Assembly (NCBI GenBank): GCA_040754095.1
Contig: JBFMFO010000003.1
Coordinates: 1 to 64,000 of the forward strand
Source of the DNA: QYQD01 sp040754095
Lineage (GTDB): Bacteria; Desulfobacterota; QYQD01
Length of the DNA: 64,000 nt
Reading direction: 5' to 3'
A model generated the notes under the pieces. That model made no database searches. It worked only from the letters and a program-made list of their open reading frames with translations, and was not told where the DNA came from. The translations under genes were made by a program, and so were the position numbers. The number at the start of each line of letters is the position of its first letter. Position 1 is the first letter of the stretch. Shown piece after piece: positions 1 through 7,946 of this stretch.

Positions 1-104
1 CAGAGGGAGACGGTAACGCACCAGCTTGCCTTTCAAATATGGCAGGTACGCATTACTTCGTCCATGCCCCGTAATGGCCTACTTTTAAACCGGCAATTCT
101 GGCC

Positions 105-236
105 TGTTTTCTGACCGGCGGTAATAATCAAATGATAAAAACACTTGAACGGGCTAAACTTATTTCAAAAATACCTGGAAAGGCTCGATCTATAAAACTT
201 TTGTTACCACGAGAAGAATTACCAGATTTGATATAA
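105..236 (+). pseudogene. LexA-like winged-helix remnant
   Basis: An open stretch with an ATG at 132 ends at TAA 234-236 and encodes a 34-aa peptide containing ERAKLISKIPGKARSIKLL. This resembles the second half of the LexA/phage-repressor winged helix (pattern LE-x-GLI-x-PGKxRSI). No helix-turn-helix start and no catalytic peptidase domain are present. The same frame continues after the stop with no recognisable domain. I read it as a truncated remnant; the resemblance is short, so the call is tentative. Confidence 0.35.
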
Positions 237-408
237 CAATACAAAAAACATAACAAGCCACTAGAGCTGATTGCCCATATTGCGGATCAAGCTTTTATTA
301 CTTCCTGTCTTAATCTTGGCAAGCGTTTAGCGGTGGCTCGGTGGCAACAGCTCAGCTGGGCTCTCGCGGAAAGAAATCGTTCGACCAAAATCAGATACTA
401 AAAACACC

Positions 409-437
409 TGGACTAAATATAGCATATTTGCTATAAT
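409..437 (+). promoter_or_regulatory. TA1 promoter with overlapping palindromic operator
   Basis: A -35-like TGGACT (409-414) and a perfect -10 TATAAT (432-437) are separated by 17 bp. The inverted repeat TATAGCATATTTGCTATA (418-435) fills the spacer and overlaps the -10, as expected for an operator bound by the HigA-like antitoxin. The toxin ATG at 447 lies about 10 bp after the -10 and has no Shine-Dalgarno sequence, so the transcript is probably leaderless or nearly so. Confidence 0.65.
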
Positions 438-446
438 AACAACCCA

Positions 447-791
447 ATGATGAATTGGACAATCACCTATTATAGCGAGTCAGTGCAGAAAGAAATCATT
501 GCATTGCCTGCAGGCTTCCTTGGTCGTTATCTTCGATATACAGACCGGATGGAGGTTCACGGCCCTGATTTAGGTATGCCTCATACGCGAGCAATGGGTG
601 ATGGGCTGTTCGAATTGCGCCTTAAGGCCGCCGAAGGGATTGCCCGGATATTTTATTGCACTGTGGTTGGCAGAAAGATTGTGGTTCTGCACCAATTTAT
701 AAAGAAAACAGACAAGACACCGCCGAGAGAACTTGAAACAGCCCGACGGCGGATGAAGGAGATCAAAAATGCTCACACACAAAGAACTTAA
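447..791 (+). CDS. HigB/Gp49-like toxin of a type II TA pair
   Basis: This 114-aa protein belongs to the phage-derived Gp49-like/HigB branch of the RelE superfamily, ribosome-dependent mRNA endonucleases. Visible family features are the central block MPHTRAMGDGLFELRLK, the strand IARIFYCTVVGRKIVVLH, and the tail FIKKTDKTPPRELETARRRM. The gene starts with tandem ATGs (447, 450) and no Shine-Dalgarno sequence. It overlaps the downstream XRE antitoxin gene by 23 bp, the toxin-first order typical of higBA. A paralogous pair sits at 36.9-37.6 kb. Confidence 0.85.
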   Translation: MMNWTITYYSESVQKEIIALPAGFLGRYLRYTDRMEVHGPDLGMPHTRAMGDGLFELRLKAAEGIARIFYCTVVGRKIVVLHQFIKKTDKTPPRELETARRRMKEIKNAHTQRT

Positions 792-1116
792 AGAGCGCGC
801 GCTCAAGCGTGCAGACGTAAGAGCCGAATATGACCGGTTGGAAGAAGAATTTGCCATTCTCGATGAATTTTTAAAAGCCCGAGCCGCTGCCGGCGTCACC
901 CAAGCCGAAGTTGCCGAAAGAATCGGCACAACGCAATCAGCTATTGCACGTTTGGAGTCTGTTAGCGGGAAATGCTCCCCATCATTGGCAACATTGCAAA
1001 AGTATGCACATGCTCTTGGCTGTCGTCTGGAACTGCGACTCGTCAAGAAATCTCAACTTACAGAAGGTCGAACCAGTCGCTCAACACGGACCGCCCGCAA
1101 GCGGCCGGCCGGTTAG
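769..1116 (+). CDS. HigA-like XRE antitoxin
   Basis: This 115-aa protein has a helix-turn-helix XRE domain at about residues 40-95 (AGVTQAEVAERIGTTQSAIARLE). It should bind and neutralise the toxin encoded just upstream and repress the shared promoter through the 418-435 palindrome. AAGGAG about 755-760 precedes the ATG at 769. The C-terminal residues RSTRTARKRPAG are encoded by an attC-like stem shared with the second HigA gene at 37.2-37.6 kb. Confidence 0.85.
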   Translation: MLTHKELKERALKRADVRAEYDRLEEEFAILDEFLKARAAAGVTQAEVAERIGTTQSAIARLESVSGKCSPSLATLQKYAHALGCRLELRLVKKSQLTEGRTSRSTRTARKRPAG

Positions 1117-1123
1117 CTTTGAA
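1067..1123 (+). other. attC-like site overlapping the end of TA1
   Basis: The 3' end of the antitoxin gene forms an attC-style imperfect palindrome: GTCGAAC (1067-1073), then CTCAACACGGACCGCC, a short loop, GGCCGGCCGGTTAG, and CTTTGAAC. The order matches integron attC sites (R'', L'', loop, L'), but a canonical GTTRRRY R' core is not visible. The same element is nearly identical at 37525-37580 after the second HigBA pair, although the genes themselves are well diverged. Confidence 0.45.
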
Positions 1124-1124
1124 C

Positions 1125-1155
1125 CGTTCCCGCCGCGCTGCGCGCGTCGGGAACG
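1125..1155. other. Strong hairpin downstream of TA1
   Basis: CGTTCCCG (1125-1132) pairs with CGGGAACG (1148-1155), with further G-C pairs inside. No T-run follows, so it is not a classical intrinsic terminator. It may be a terminator-like or recombination structure belonging to the TA cassette. Confidence 0.5.
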
Positions 1156-1534
1156 CCCAGCTGAGTGAATGTGGTAAAAAAGTAAGTTGATAAAGGAAAG
1201 CGTAAAAGCGAAATAGAACCCATACCAAGATTAGCCCGGCTGGACGCACCTGGTATTTTACATCACATTATATCCCCTAACATCGGAATCCTCCTTTCTG
1301 TCCAGGACCAGACTGCCTTCGGTCCGTCACAGGTAGATAGATCTGGAGACATTCCTTCTATGTTTATTTCATGTAATAGTTTCTGCCTATAATTATCAGT
1401 ATCCATATCCGATTTATCGATTTGACATCCTACCTCCCGGATTATATATGCACATGAGATCGGCATGATGCTTGGCGCATATCATGCCGTAAGTTAACGG
1501 CGCAAAGTTTGATGTTGCCTGGAGGTATTTCCTA
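1156..1534. other. Intergenic region upstream of yedE
   Basis: I see no convincing gene here. A 67-codon minus-strand open frame (1263-1466) lacks a ribosome binding site and recognisable motifs. A 9-bp hairpin sits at 1461-1489: CGGCATGAT pairs with ATCATGCCG. It lies 46 bp before the yedE start and may be a regulatory leader or a terminator for upstream transcription. GGAGGT about 1521-1526 is the yedE ribosome binding site. Confidence 0.4.
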
Positions 1535-2626
1535 ATGAACAAAACGAAGAACTTTTTCGGAACGCGTACCGGGATCGTAGCTACGGGGGCTATTATCGGG
1601 GTATTGGCCGCCTTGCTTCAGAAGATGGGTAACCCGGGCAATATGGGTATATGCGTGGCCTGCTTTGAGAGGGATATTGCCGGCGCCCTGGGTCTGCACC
1701 GCGCGGCCGTTGTTCAGTATATCCGGCCGGAGATAATCGGGTTTGTCTTCGGCGCTTTGATAGCCGCCTACGCCTTTAAAGAGTTCAGGCCGCGTGCGGG
1801 ATCTGCTCCTATTGTCCGTTTTTTCCTTGGTTTTTTTGCCATGACTGGGGCGCTGGTCTTCCTCGGATGTCCGTGGCGGGCCTTGCTTAGACTATCGGCC
1901 GGCGATGGGAACGCTATTGCCGGTTTAATCGGTCTTACAGCAGGCATAGCTATCGGTGTGGCCTTCCTGAAAAATGGTTACAATCTGGGCCGGGCACAGA
2001 AAAGCTATGTTTCTATGGGGTGGATACTGCCGTTAGCCATGGGCGCACTTCTTATATTTCTTTTACTGGCGCCGCAGATGGGCGATAACGGCCAAACCGG
2101 GCCGATTTTTTTCAGCGCCAAAGGGCCGGGGTCTCTGCATGCGCCTATAGCCCTATCACTCCTGATCGGCCTGTTTATCGGGTTTATGGCGCAACGGACC
2201 CGGTTCTGCACCATGGGGGCGGTCAGGGATATAATTTTAATGCGGGATTTTCACCTGGCGAGCGGCGTATTGGCGCTGGTTGCCGGCGCATTCATTACCA
2301 ACCTGATCCTTGGTCAGTTTCAGCCCGGTTTTGAAAATCAGCCGGTCGCCCATACCAACCAGTTGTGGAATTTTGGCGGCATGGTCCTGGCCGGACTGGC
2401 CTTTGCCCTGGCCGGCGGATGTCCGGGGCGGCAATTATTCCTGGCCGGAGAAGGCGATGGCGATGCCGGTGTATTTGTCTTGGGTATGATTATCGGCGCT
2501 GGTTTTGCCCATAACTTTTCCCTGGCCAGTTCTCCCAAAGGGGTTGGCCTTTATGGGCCAATGGTTGTCCTCATAGGGCTTGCCTTCTGTTTCTTCGTCG
2601 GTCTTACCATGCGGGAAAAGATATAA
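1535..2626 (+). CDS. yedE: YedE-type selenium/sulfur-compound membrane transporter
   Basis: This 363-aa polytopic membrane protein belongs to the YeeE/YedE (DUF395) family. Two related halves each carry the family signature cysteines: GICVACFERDIAG near residue 40, LGCPWRALLRL near 110, RTRFCTMGAVRDI near 220 and LAGGCPGRQLF near 295. I count about 9-10 hydrophobic segments. The length and the immediate TusA-like neighbour match the seleno-YedE/FdhT subgroup linked to selenium utilisation, which fits the UGA-containing genes in this window. The substrate is inferred, not shown. Confidence 0.8.
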   Translation: MNKTKNFFGTRTGIVATGAIIGVLAALLQKMGNPGNMGICVACFERDIAGALGLHRAAVVQYIRPEIIGFVFGALIAAYAFKEFRPRAGSAPIVRFFLGFFAMTGALVFLGCPWRALLRLSAGDGNAIAGLIGLTAGIAIGVAFLKNGYNLGRAQKSYVSMGWILPLAMGALLIFLLLAPQMGDNGQTGPIFFSAKGPGSLHAPIALSLLIGLFIGFMAQRTRFCTMGAVRDIILMRDFHLASGVLALVAGAFITNLILGQFQPGFENQPVAHTNQLWNFGGMVLAGLAFALAGGCPGRQLFLAGEGDGDAGVFVLGMIIGAGFAHNFSLASSPKGVGLYGPMVVLIGLAFCFFVGLTMREKI

Positions 2627-2642
2627 AGAAGGAGGTTTAGAG

Positions 2643-2855
2643 ATGACGTATTCTGTAGATGCCCGTGGACTTTCCTGCCCTCAGCCGGTGATTTTGGCCC
2701 GTCAGAAGATGCAGTCATTGGGACGGGGCGCCTTTGAAGTGAAAGTGGACACGGATACTGCCAGGGAGAACATTAGCCGGCTGGCCCAAAAAGAGGGATG
2801 GGAGGTAGAGATCAAAGAAGCAGGCCGTGAATATGTGCTGGTGTTGACAAAATAA
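2643..2855 (+). CDS. TusA/YedF-like sulfurtransferase
   Basis: This 70-aa SirA/TusA-fold protein has the signature GLSCPQPV (CPxP) at about residues 9-16, whose cysteine carries persulfide (or selenium) in the family. The start at 2643 is preceded by AAGGAGG (2630-2636). The longer in-frame extension overlapping yedE is unlikely. It is co-transcribed with yedE, 16 bp apart, a pairing repeatedly found in selenium or thiosulfate metabolism. It probably accepts or relays the chalcogen imported by YedE. Confidence 0.85.
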   Translation: MTYSVDARGLSCPQPVILARQKMQSLGRGAFEVKVDTDTARENISRLAQKEGWEVEIKEAGREYVLVLTK

Positions 2856-2902
2856 AGTACCGGCAAATAGCACGGCCTATCTCTTCTTTACCTTTTATTA
2901 TG

Positions 2903-3103
2903 CTACTTGGGCATGGTAAGGCCGTTAGGCAGCATATCATCCGGAGGCGGGGTCCCGTGTTTTTTTCGATATTCTTTTCTCTTGCACTCATTCATCTTGG
3001 GGCCATTACAGTACTGGTTAATAAACCCCCTGCAAGCAAGGTCTTTGGCCCCTTGATATTTCTTGAAGAACCCACATTTTTCCAATAGTTCGCATGCTGG
3101 CAT
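2903..3103 (-). CDS. Small cysteine-rich protein
   Basis: This 66-aa protein has five cysteines (C4, C10, and further ones in LACRGF, NQYCNG and NECKRK). The spacing CELLEKCGFFKKY...YCNG...EC recurs, from memory, in short deltaproteobacterial proteins and could bind metal or an Fe-S cluster. GGGAGG stands just upstream of the ATG on the minus strand, and the frame is convergent with yedE-tusA. I know of no established function. Confidence 0.7.
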   Translation of the reverse strand: MPACELLEKCGFFKKYQGAKDLACRGFINQYCNGPKMNECKRKEYRKKHGTPPPDDMLPNGLTMPK

Positions 3104-3450
3104 TTGATACCTCCCTTATGTGTAGTGACTAGCGTATCGGAGAAATATTGCAAAACTTTAACTGTGGATTTTTTAAATTTGACAACGTTAATTGTCCTAT
3201 GCTAGAAAATCTAATGGCTATCCGTTTTTTCGACGATAGCCGTATGCTAACGGTTTAATAAAGACACGCAAAAGGAGGTGAAGATTGGTCAGAAGTAAGA
3301 AGTCAAAAGTGATGAGTGATGAGTACTGAGTGATGGGCAGGACAGGCGTCCCGTCTGTCATAAAGGGCACAGAGGAAAATTTGTAAAAATTATTTTTTTC
3401 TCCGTGTGCTCTGCGATGAAAAAACAACGGATAAAGGAGAAAGGAAGGAT
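3104..3450. other. Intergenic region upstream of the porin
   Basis: No gene is seen between the divergent small Cys-rich gene and the porin. The region includes short degenerate repeats of the 'agtcagaagt / gatgagtgatgagtactgagtgatg' type that recur elsewhere in intergenic DNA here. GGAGAAAGGAAGGA before 3451 is the porin ribosome binding site. Confidence 0.5.
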
Positions 3451-4860
3451 ATGAAGAAAGGTCTAGTAATTATAGCTGCCGCCCTGTTTGTGGCCGCTAT
3501 GGCGCTCCCGGCCATGGCCGTGGACATGAGCCTGAGCGGTTTCTACCGGGTGCGCGGCATCTATCAGAGCAATGCTAATCAGGGGCAGGTTACGCCCTGG
3601 GATGGTAACACCCCCTATACTACAAACGGCTATGGGGACCCGGATGCCTACTGGGATCACCTGCTCCGGTTGAATCCGGTCTTCAAGGTTGCTGACAACC
3701 TCAAACTGATCACCCGCGTCTCGGTATTCAACAACCAGATGTGGGGCAGCAGCGAGACTTCAGGCGGCGTACCCACGACCGGTATCGGCCACAATAACTG
3801 GGCCAACTTTGGTGATACCGCCGACAACATCATTTTAAACCAGGCCTATATCGAATGGACAGGCTCATGGGGCAAGCTCCATGTCGGCCGCAAGCCCGGA
3901 ATCTATACCTACTTTACGGAGTGGGCCAATACCGAGATGGACGTGGAGAAGATCCACTATTTCTCCCCGAGCTGGGGACCCTTCAGCTTCTTCGCCTTCC
4001 ATGAAAAATGGGAGGAACAGAGTGTTACATCAGGCAATAACATGGCCGACGAGGACCTCGACCGGTACTCCCTCTGCCTGCAATATACCAAACCTTGTCT
4101 TTATTTGGGCTATGCCTTCGACTACTACCATGTCCGGACAGGTTCAGAGAACCCGGCCACTACCGGATGGAAGGCCAACCGTATCGGCAACTACTTCTGC
4201 GTACAGGCCAATGATGCGACGAGCACCTATTTCTTCAAGGGTGAACTGTCCCTCCTGAGCGGCGACTATAAGGATTACTACGCCGCCGGCACCACAGATG
4301 TGGATCGTGCCGGGTGGGGTTACTATGCCAAGGCCTGGATGAACAAAGGACCACTGACAGTTGGTGTAGGCACGGCCTATACCTCCGGCGATGACAACGC
4401 TTCCGATGGAGATTACGACGTTGGTCCGGCCTCGGGCGGAGACTTCCAGCCGATGTACGTCCTGTACGGACCACAGAGCAACATCTTAAACACCACTCTG
4501 GTGCATCCTTCCCAGAAACCTGGTTACTCCAATGCCAGCCAGTTCGGCAATCCGGGAGATACCGCTACCGGTTCTGTGGGGTACTGGATCTATGCCGACT
4601 ATACGGTTAATCCGCAGCTCGCCCTGCACGGCGCCGTGGGTATAGCATACGCAGACAAGATCAGCAGCACCTATTACCAGGATGATGAATTCGGTAAAGA
4701 ACTGGACCTGGGCCTGAAGTACCAGATCATGAGCAACCTGGCCTATGAGCTGCATCTCGGTTATCTGTGGACGGGCGACTTCTTCAAGGGCCCGGCTGGC
4801 ACAAACTACACCACCGATGACGTCTATCAGATCGACCACAGCCTGACGCTCAGTTTCTAA
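3451..4860 (+). CDS. Outer-membrane beta-barrel porin
   Basis: This 469-aa protein has a signal peptide (positive MKK, hydrophobic stretch, cleavage after ALPAMA about residue 23). Alternating amphipathic strands rich in Tyr, Trp and Gly follow, with a C-terminal phenylalanine (SLTLSF), the recognition signal for the BAM complex. It resembles the large deltaproteobacterial porin/alginate-export-like barrels; substrate unknown. I chose the ATG at 3451 because it begins the signal peptide and follows a purine-rich ribosome binding site. A strong terminator follows about 180 bp downstream. Confidence 0.8.
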   Translation: MKKGLVIIAAALFVAAMALPAMAVDMSLSGFYRVRGIYQSNANQGQVTPWDGNTPYTTNGYGDPDAYWDHLLRLNPVFKVADNLKLITRVSVFNNQMWGSSETSGGVPTTGIGHNNWANFGDTADNIILNQAYIEWTGSWGKLHVGRKPGIYTYFTEWANTEMDVEKIHYFSPSWGPFSFFAFHEKWEEQSVTSGNNMADEDLDRYSLCLQYTKPCLYLGYAFDYYHVRTGSENPATTGWKANRIGNYFCVQANDATSTYFFKGELSLLSGDYKDYYAAGTTDVDRAGWGYYAKAWMNKGPLTVGVGTAYTSGDDNASDGDYDVGPASGGDFQPMYVLYGPQSNILNTTLVHPSQKPGYSNASQFGNPGDTATGSVGYWIYADYTVNPQLALHGAVGIAYADKISSTYYQDDEFGKELDLGLKYQIMSNLAYELHLGYLWTGDFFKGPAGTNYTTDDVYQIDHSLTLSF

Positions 4861-5035
4861 GAAGACAGGAGTCAGAAGTTAGAAGCCAGCAGTAGGACAG
4901 GCGTCTCGCCTGTCTATAGTGATGACTGACTTTCAGAAAGCGATCAGCCGTCAGCAATCAGCAGACAGCCAGAGGCTGAGCGCTGATAGCTGACAGCTAA
5001 TTCAGAGGCCGGGCATCTGGCCTGGTTAGGTAAAT

Positions 5036-5078
5036 AAGAGGCTGGCTCTGGAGTAATTCCAGGGCTAGCCTCTTTGAT
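5036..5078. terminator. Bidirectional hairpin terminator
   Basis: GAGGCTGGCTCTGGA pairs with TCCAGGGCTAGCCTC, followed by TTT on the plus strand and preceded by AATAAGA. It lies between the porin and the convergent minus-strand gene at 5094-5288 and could terminate both. Confidence 0.8.
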
Positions 5079-5093
5079 TCCCCACAGGGCACG

Positions 5094-5288
5094 CTAATCT
5101 TTTTCAATATATGGTCTCAGAATTTCGTACATCCCGGGAGGCCATTTTTTGGGGTCCGGTTCTGTGAGAAATATCTTGGTCCATGGCTCCTTAACTCCGG
5201 CCGTTAATTTTTGCACTAAGTCCTTGGGCATGTTTTTCAAGTCTTCCAACCTTTCCTGATAAACCCGGCTTGTTGTTTCTTTATCCAT
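5094..5288 (-). CDS. Small conserved-looking hypothetical protein
   Basis: This 64-aa acidic/basic protein with no membrane segment has a helical N-terminal half (RVYQERLEDLKNMPKDLVQKL) and a proline-rich end (EPDPKKWPPGMYEILRPY). AGGGAGATAGGT precedes its ATG on the minus strand, supporting translation. I do not recognise the family. Confidence 0.6.
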   Translation of the reverse strand: MDKETTSRVYQERLEDLKNMPKDLVQKLTAGVKEPWTKIFLTEPDPKKWPPGMYEILRPYIEKD

Positions 5289-5734
5289 ACCTATCTCCCT
5301 TGTTCGAACCTCCGTACTATCAAAAGATTAACCACAGAGCACACAGAGAAAATATAACGTATTAATAAGTTCAAATTTCAAAGCTCAAATGACTAAAGTA
5401 GAAGTCATTAGTCAATAGTCATTTGTCACTAGTAAAAGGGGCCTATCTTTCTCCCAACATAACCAATGACTAATGACCAGTGACCAGTGACGTTTTGAAC
5501 TTTGGATTTTGTCATTTGGAATTTACGCAAACTCCTCTATGGTTTATTTTCTATTCTATGGCGCGATTGTCCCAGGCACAAGGAAATTTAAAGAATTTAT
5601 GAGGGTTGACTTTCCATGGGCCTTAATTTAATGTCTTTTTAAAGGCCTGAGATGGATTTGCAGCGAGGATACTATGTCAAGGTGAGGGCCTTTGACCTTA
5701 GCGGAAGAATTGGCGTGTTAGAGGAGGAATCAAT
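5289..5734. repeat. Intergenic region with a dispersed inverted-repeat element
   Basis: No gene is seen. The segment 5403-5514 reads GTCATTAGTCAATAGTCATT... and ends CCAATGACTAATGACCAGTGAC... then GTTTTGAACTTTGG, an imperfect inverted repeat. A near-identical element is at 59727-59834, and partial copies flank 25015-25250. The end of the region carries AGGAGG (5722-5727) for the next gene. Confidence 0.7.
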
Positions 5735-6202
5735 TTGGAAGGGCTGGAAGATATGATAGCCGTGCATGATGTCCAACTGGTAGAGCAGCAGGATGGATAT
5801 CAGATTATCTTAAAAGAGAAGGCAGACAGTAAATATTACTTTACGATGCTCATCGGTCCGGCTGAATTCGCTGCCATTGCCAAGGAAAAAGGCACTTACA
5901 GGCCTCCCCGGCCCCTAACGCATGATCTTTATTTAGGGATATTGAAAAATCTGGGCATTAGATTCTTGCGTGTGGAGATATATGAGCAGCAAGATAATGC
6001 GTATATTGCCAATGTCTTCTATGAAAAAGGCGGGAACGAGGTCGGGGTTGATTCAAGGCCCAGTGATGCCCTGGCCCTGGCCTTGAATCAGCAAATTCCT
6101 ATACTGGTCAGGCGGAACCTGCTTAAGACCGAGGTATCCAAGGAAGAAAGGGAATTTTACAGGGATATAATCAAGGTAGTAAAATTTAAAGAAACAGAAT
6201 AA
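5735..6202 (+). CDS. Bifunctional nuclease (BFN/DUF151) family protein
   Basis: This 155-aa protein carries the BFN fold. Diagnostic blocks are the central RPLTHDLYLGILKNLGIRFLRVEIYE and the later GGNEVGVDSRPSDALALALNQQIPILV. Family members in plants and archaea have reported RNase/DNase activity; the bacterial role is poorly defined. The TTG start at 5735 is 7 bp after AGGAGG and is preferred over the ATG at 5753, which would be too far away. Confidence 0.85.
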   Translation: MEGLEDMIAVHDVQLVEQQDGYQIILKEKADSKYYFTMLIGPAEFAAIAKEKGTYRPPRPLTHDLYLGILKNLGIRFLRVEIYEQQDNAYIANVFYEKGGNEVGVDSRPSDALALALNQQIPILVRRNLLKTEVSKEEREFYRDIIKVVKFKETE

Positions 6203-6213
6203 CCCGGTGCATG

Positions 6214-7245
6214 TCAGAAACTATTTACCCGCTCGATTATAGCCTTAAGGCTGGCGAAAGATTTCTTATTGAAGGGGAACGTTAAACGCGGTAGTTCTAA
6301 CAATTCAGGTTCGTCCTGTTCCTCCGGTAAGGCCTCCCGGGCCTCAAATTTTCCACCGGGCAGGAGGTCCTCCGGGAATTCCTCATTTAATGCCTGAATG
6401 TCAACCACTTTTAACCCCGTTTTCAGGCGTAAGACTACCAGGTCTCCTACGTAGCGCATGGAGTGATAACGGCGATAAAACGCTGTGATAATTTTTACCG
6501 CCTCTTTTTCATCGTTGAGGATGGTGAGTAAGCTTACGTCTTCCGGCGAGATATATTCGCCCTTAACCAGGCAGTCTTGCAGAAATTCCATCCATTTCCC
6601 CCAATATCCATTTCCCCCGGTTTCGAGAAACACGATAGGGATGGGGTTCTGTTTGCCGGTCTGGACGAGGGTCATGGCCTCCATAACCTCGTCCATAGTC
6701 CCAAACCCGCCGGGGAACAGCGCCACGGCGTGGGTTTCCTTAATAAAGGCCACCTTGCGGTTAAAAAAGTATTTATACTGGATCATGCGCGGGTTAGAGG
6801 CTATTATCTCATTAGTCACCTGTTCAAAGGGGAGTTTGATAGTAACGCCAAAGGAATTCTCATGACCGGCCCCCTTGTTGGCTGCCTCCATGATCCCAGG
6901 GCCGCCGCCGGTAATCACCATAAAGCCGTTCTCGATCAACCCGCGGGCAAAGCGCAGGGCCATATCATAAAGCGGTGTGCCGGGAAGGGTTCTGGCTGAA
7001 CCAAATACCGTTACTTTGAGCCGGTTCCGGTAAGGCCCAAAGACCTTTGCAGTATAACGCATCTCCTTGAGGGTGTTATTCATCATCTTCAGGTCGCCGC
7101 GATCTCTGGTGTCCTGACCACCCTTCAGGCCGGCAATAATTAATTCGCGTATAATATCGCGATTGGCATCAATGCCTGCCAAGTCCATCAAGGACTCTAT
7201 CCGGTCATCAATTTCGAGGTTCGGTTCATGAAAACGGAGTTCCAT
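6214..7245 (-). CDS. LOG family Rossmann-fold protein
   Basis: This 343-aa protein contains the LOG/TIGR00730 core: FGSAR near residue 80, VITGGGPGIMEAANKGA and the signature FPGGFGTMDEVMEAMTLVQTGK. LOG enzymes hydrolyse nucleoside 5'-monophosphates to base plus ribose 5-phosphate. The N-terminal 75 residues and C-terminal acidic tail are longer than in the short ~190-aa LOG proteins and resemble the large bacterial subgroup. It is convergent with the upstream BFN gene, 11 bp away. Confidence 0.85.
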   Translation of the reverse strand: MELRFHEPNLEIDDRIESLMDLAGIDANRDIIRELIIAGLKGGQDTRDRGDLKMMNNTLKEMRYTAKVFGPYRNRLKVTVFGSARTLPGTPLYDMALRFARGLIENGFMVITGGGPGIMEAANKGAGHENSFGVTIKLPFEQVTNEIIASNPRMIQYKYFFNRKVAFIKETHAVALFPGGFGTMDEVMEAMTLVQTGKQNPIPIVFLETGGNGYWGKWMEFLQDCLVKGEYISPEDVSLLTILNDEKEAVKIITAFYRRYHSMRYVGDLVVLRLKTGLKVVDIQALNEEFPEDLLPGGKFEAREALPEEQDEPELLELPRLTFPFNKKSFASLKAIIERVNSF

Positions 7246-7632
7246 ACTTTGATCGGTTTCCTCCGGATGCTTTTTACGAGTTCGTCATATATTTTCAATC
7301 GAACATTTTACCCGTATTCTTTAATTCTGTTAAGTTTTAATTGACGGCTTCGTAAAAAGTCCATTTGCTGTGAAATAGCTATCAGCCATCAGCTATCAGC
7401 AGTCAGCTTAAGGCCCTATTCCACCTTCTGAAAGCTGAGAGCTGAATGCTGACTGCTCTTCCTATTTGCGCGCCTTGCAACTGGAGCTTTTTTACTGTGC
7501 CGTCCAATTTTTGATTTTTTACGGGTGCGTCTTAATTTGGGTGCACAAAAATCTTGTCTTAAGCGCTTAAACGGGCTAAAAAGCAACGTGACCTTATCGG
7601 AAAAACTAAAAACCACTTAAGAGACGGGAAAG
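7246..7632. repeat. Intergenic region with palindromic repeat
   Basis: Within this 387-bp gap, 7370-7462 is a copy of the 'GCTATCAGCCATCAGC...CTGAAAGCTGAGAGCTGAATGCTGA' inverted-repeat family. The remainder is AT-rich and holds no supported gene. AGACGGGAAAG precedes the next ATG. Confidence 0.6.
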
Positions 7633-7878
7633 ATGGAAGAGACGGTGACCAAAGAAGTTGAAATGCAGAGGGCCCATTTGGAAAAAAAGATTCAGGAGTT
7701 AGAAGCAGAAAAAAAGGCAAATGATCGAAAGATACTGGAACTCACGGAAAGGGAGCTTAAAGACCGTGAGATTCATACTGAAGAAATTCATCTCCTGCGC
7801 AAGAGGAATTTTGAGATAGCTTTTGAGATAGTTACGAGGCGTAACGAGATAAAAAGGCTGGGCAGAAGTCACGGATAA
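7633..7878 (+). CDS. Short coiled-coil protein
   Basis: This 81-aa, highly charged helical protein with heptad-like spacing runs almost throughout (HLEKKIQELEAEKKANDRKI and LTERELKDREIHTEEI). It has no membrane segment or cysteine. It lies 68 bp upstream of, and co-directional with, the Fe-S cluster protein gene at 7947, so it may share its transcript. Function unknown. Confidence 0.55.
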   Translation: MEETVTKEVEMQRAHLEKKIQELEAEKKANDRKILELTERELKDREIHTEEIHLLRKRNFEIAFEIVTRRNEIKRLGRSHG

Positions 7879-7946
7879 CCGGTCTTTCGGATATGTTGCC
7901 CGGCTTGTGCAGTCCGGAAAATTTAACACAAAAGGAAATAAGATAC

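Noticed and set aside
1263..1466. 67-codon minus-strand frame upstream of yedE
   Set aside because: No ribosome binding site, no recognisable motif and atypical codon use; kept only as part of the intergenic description.
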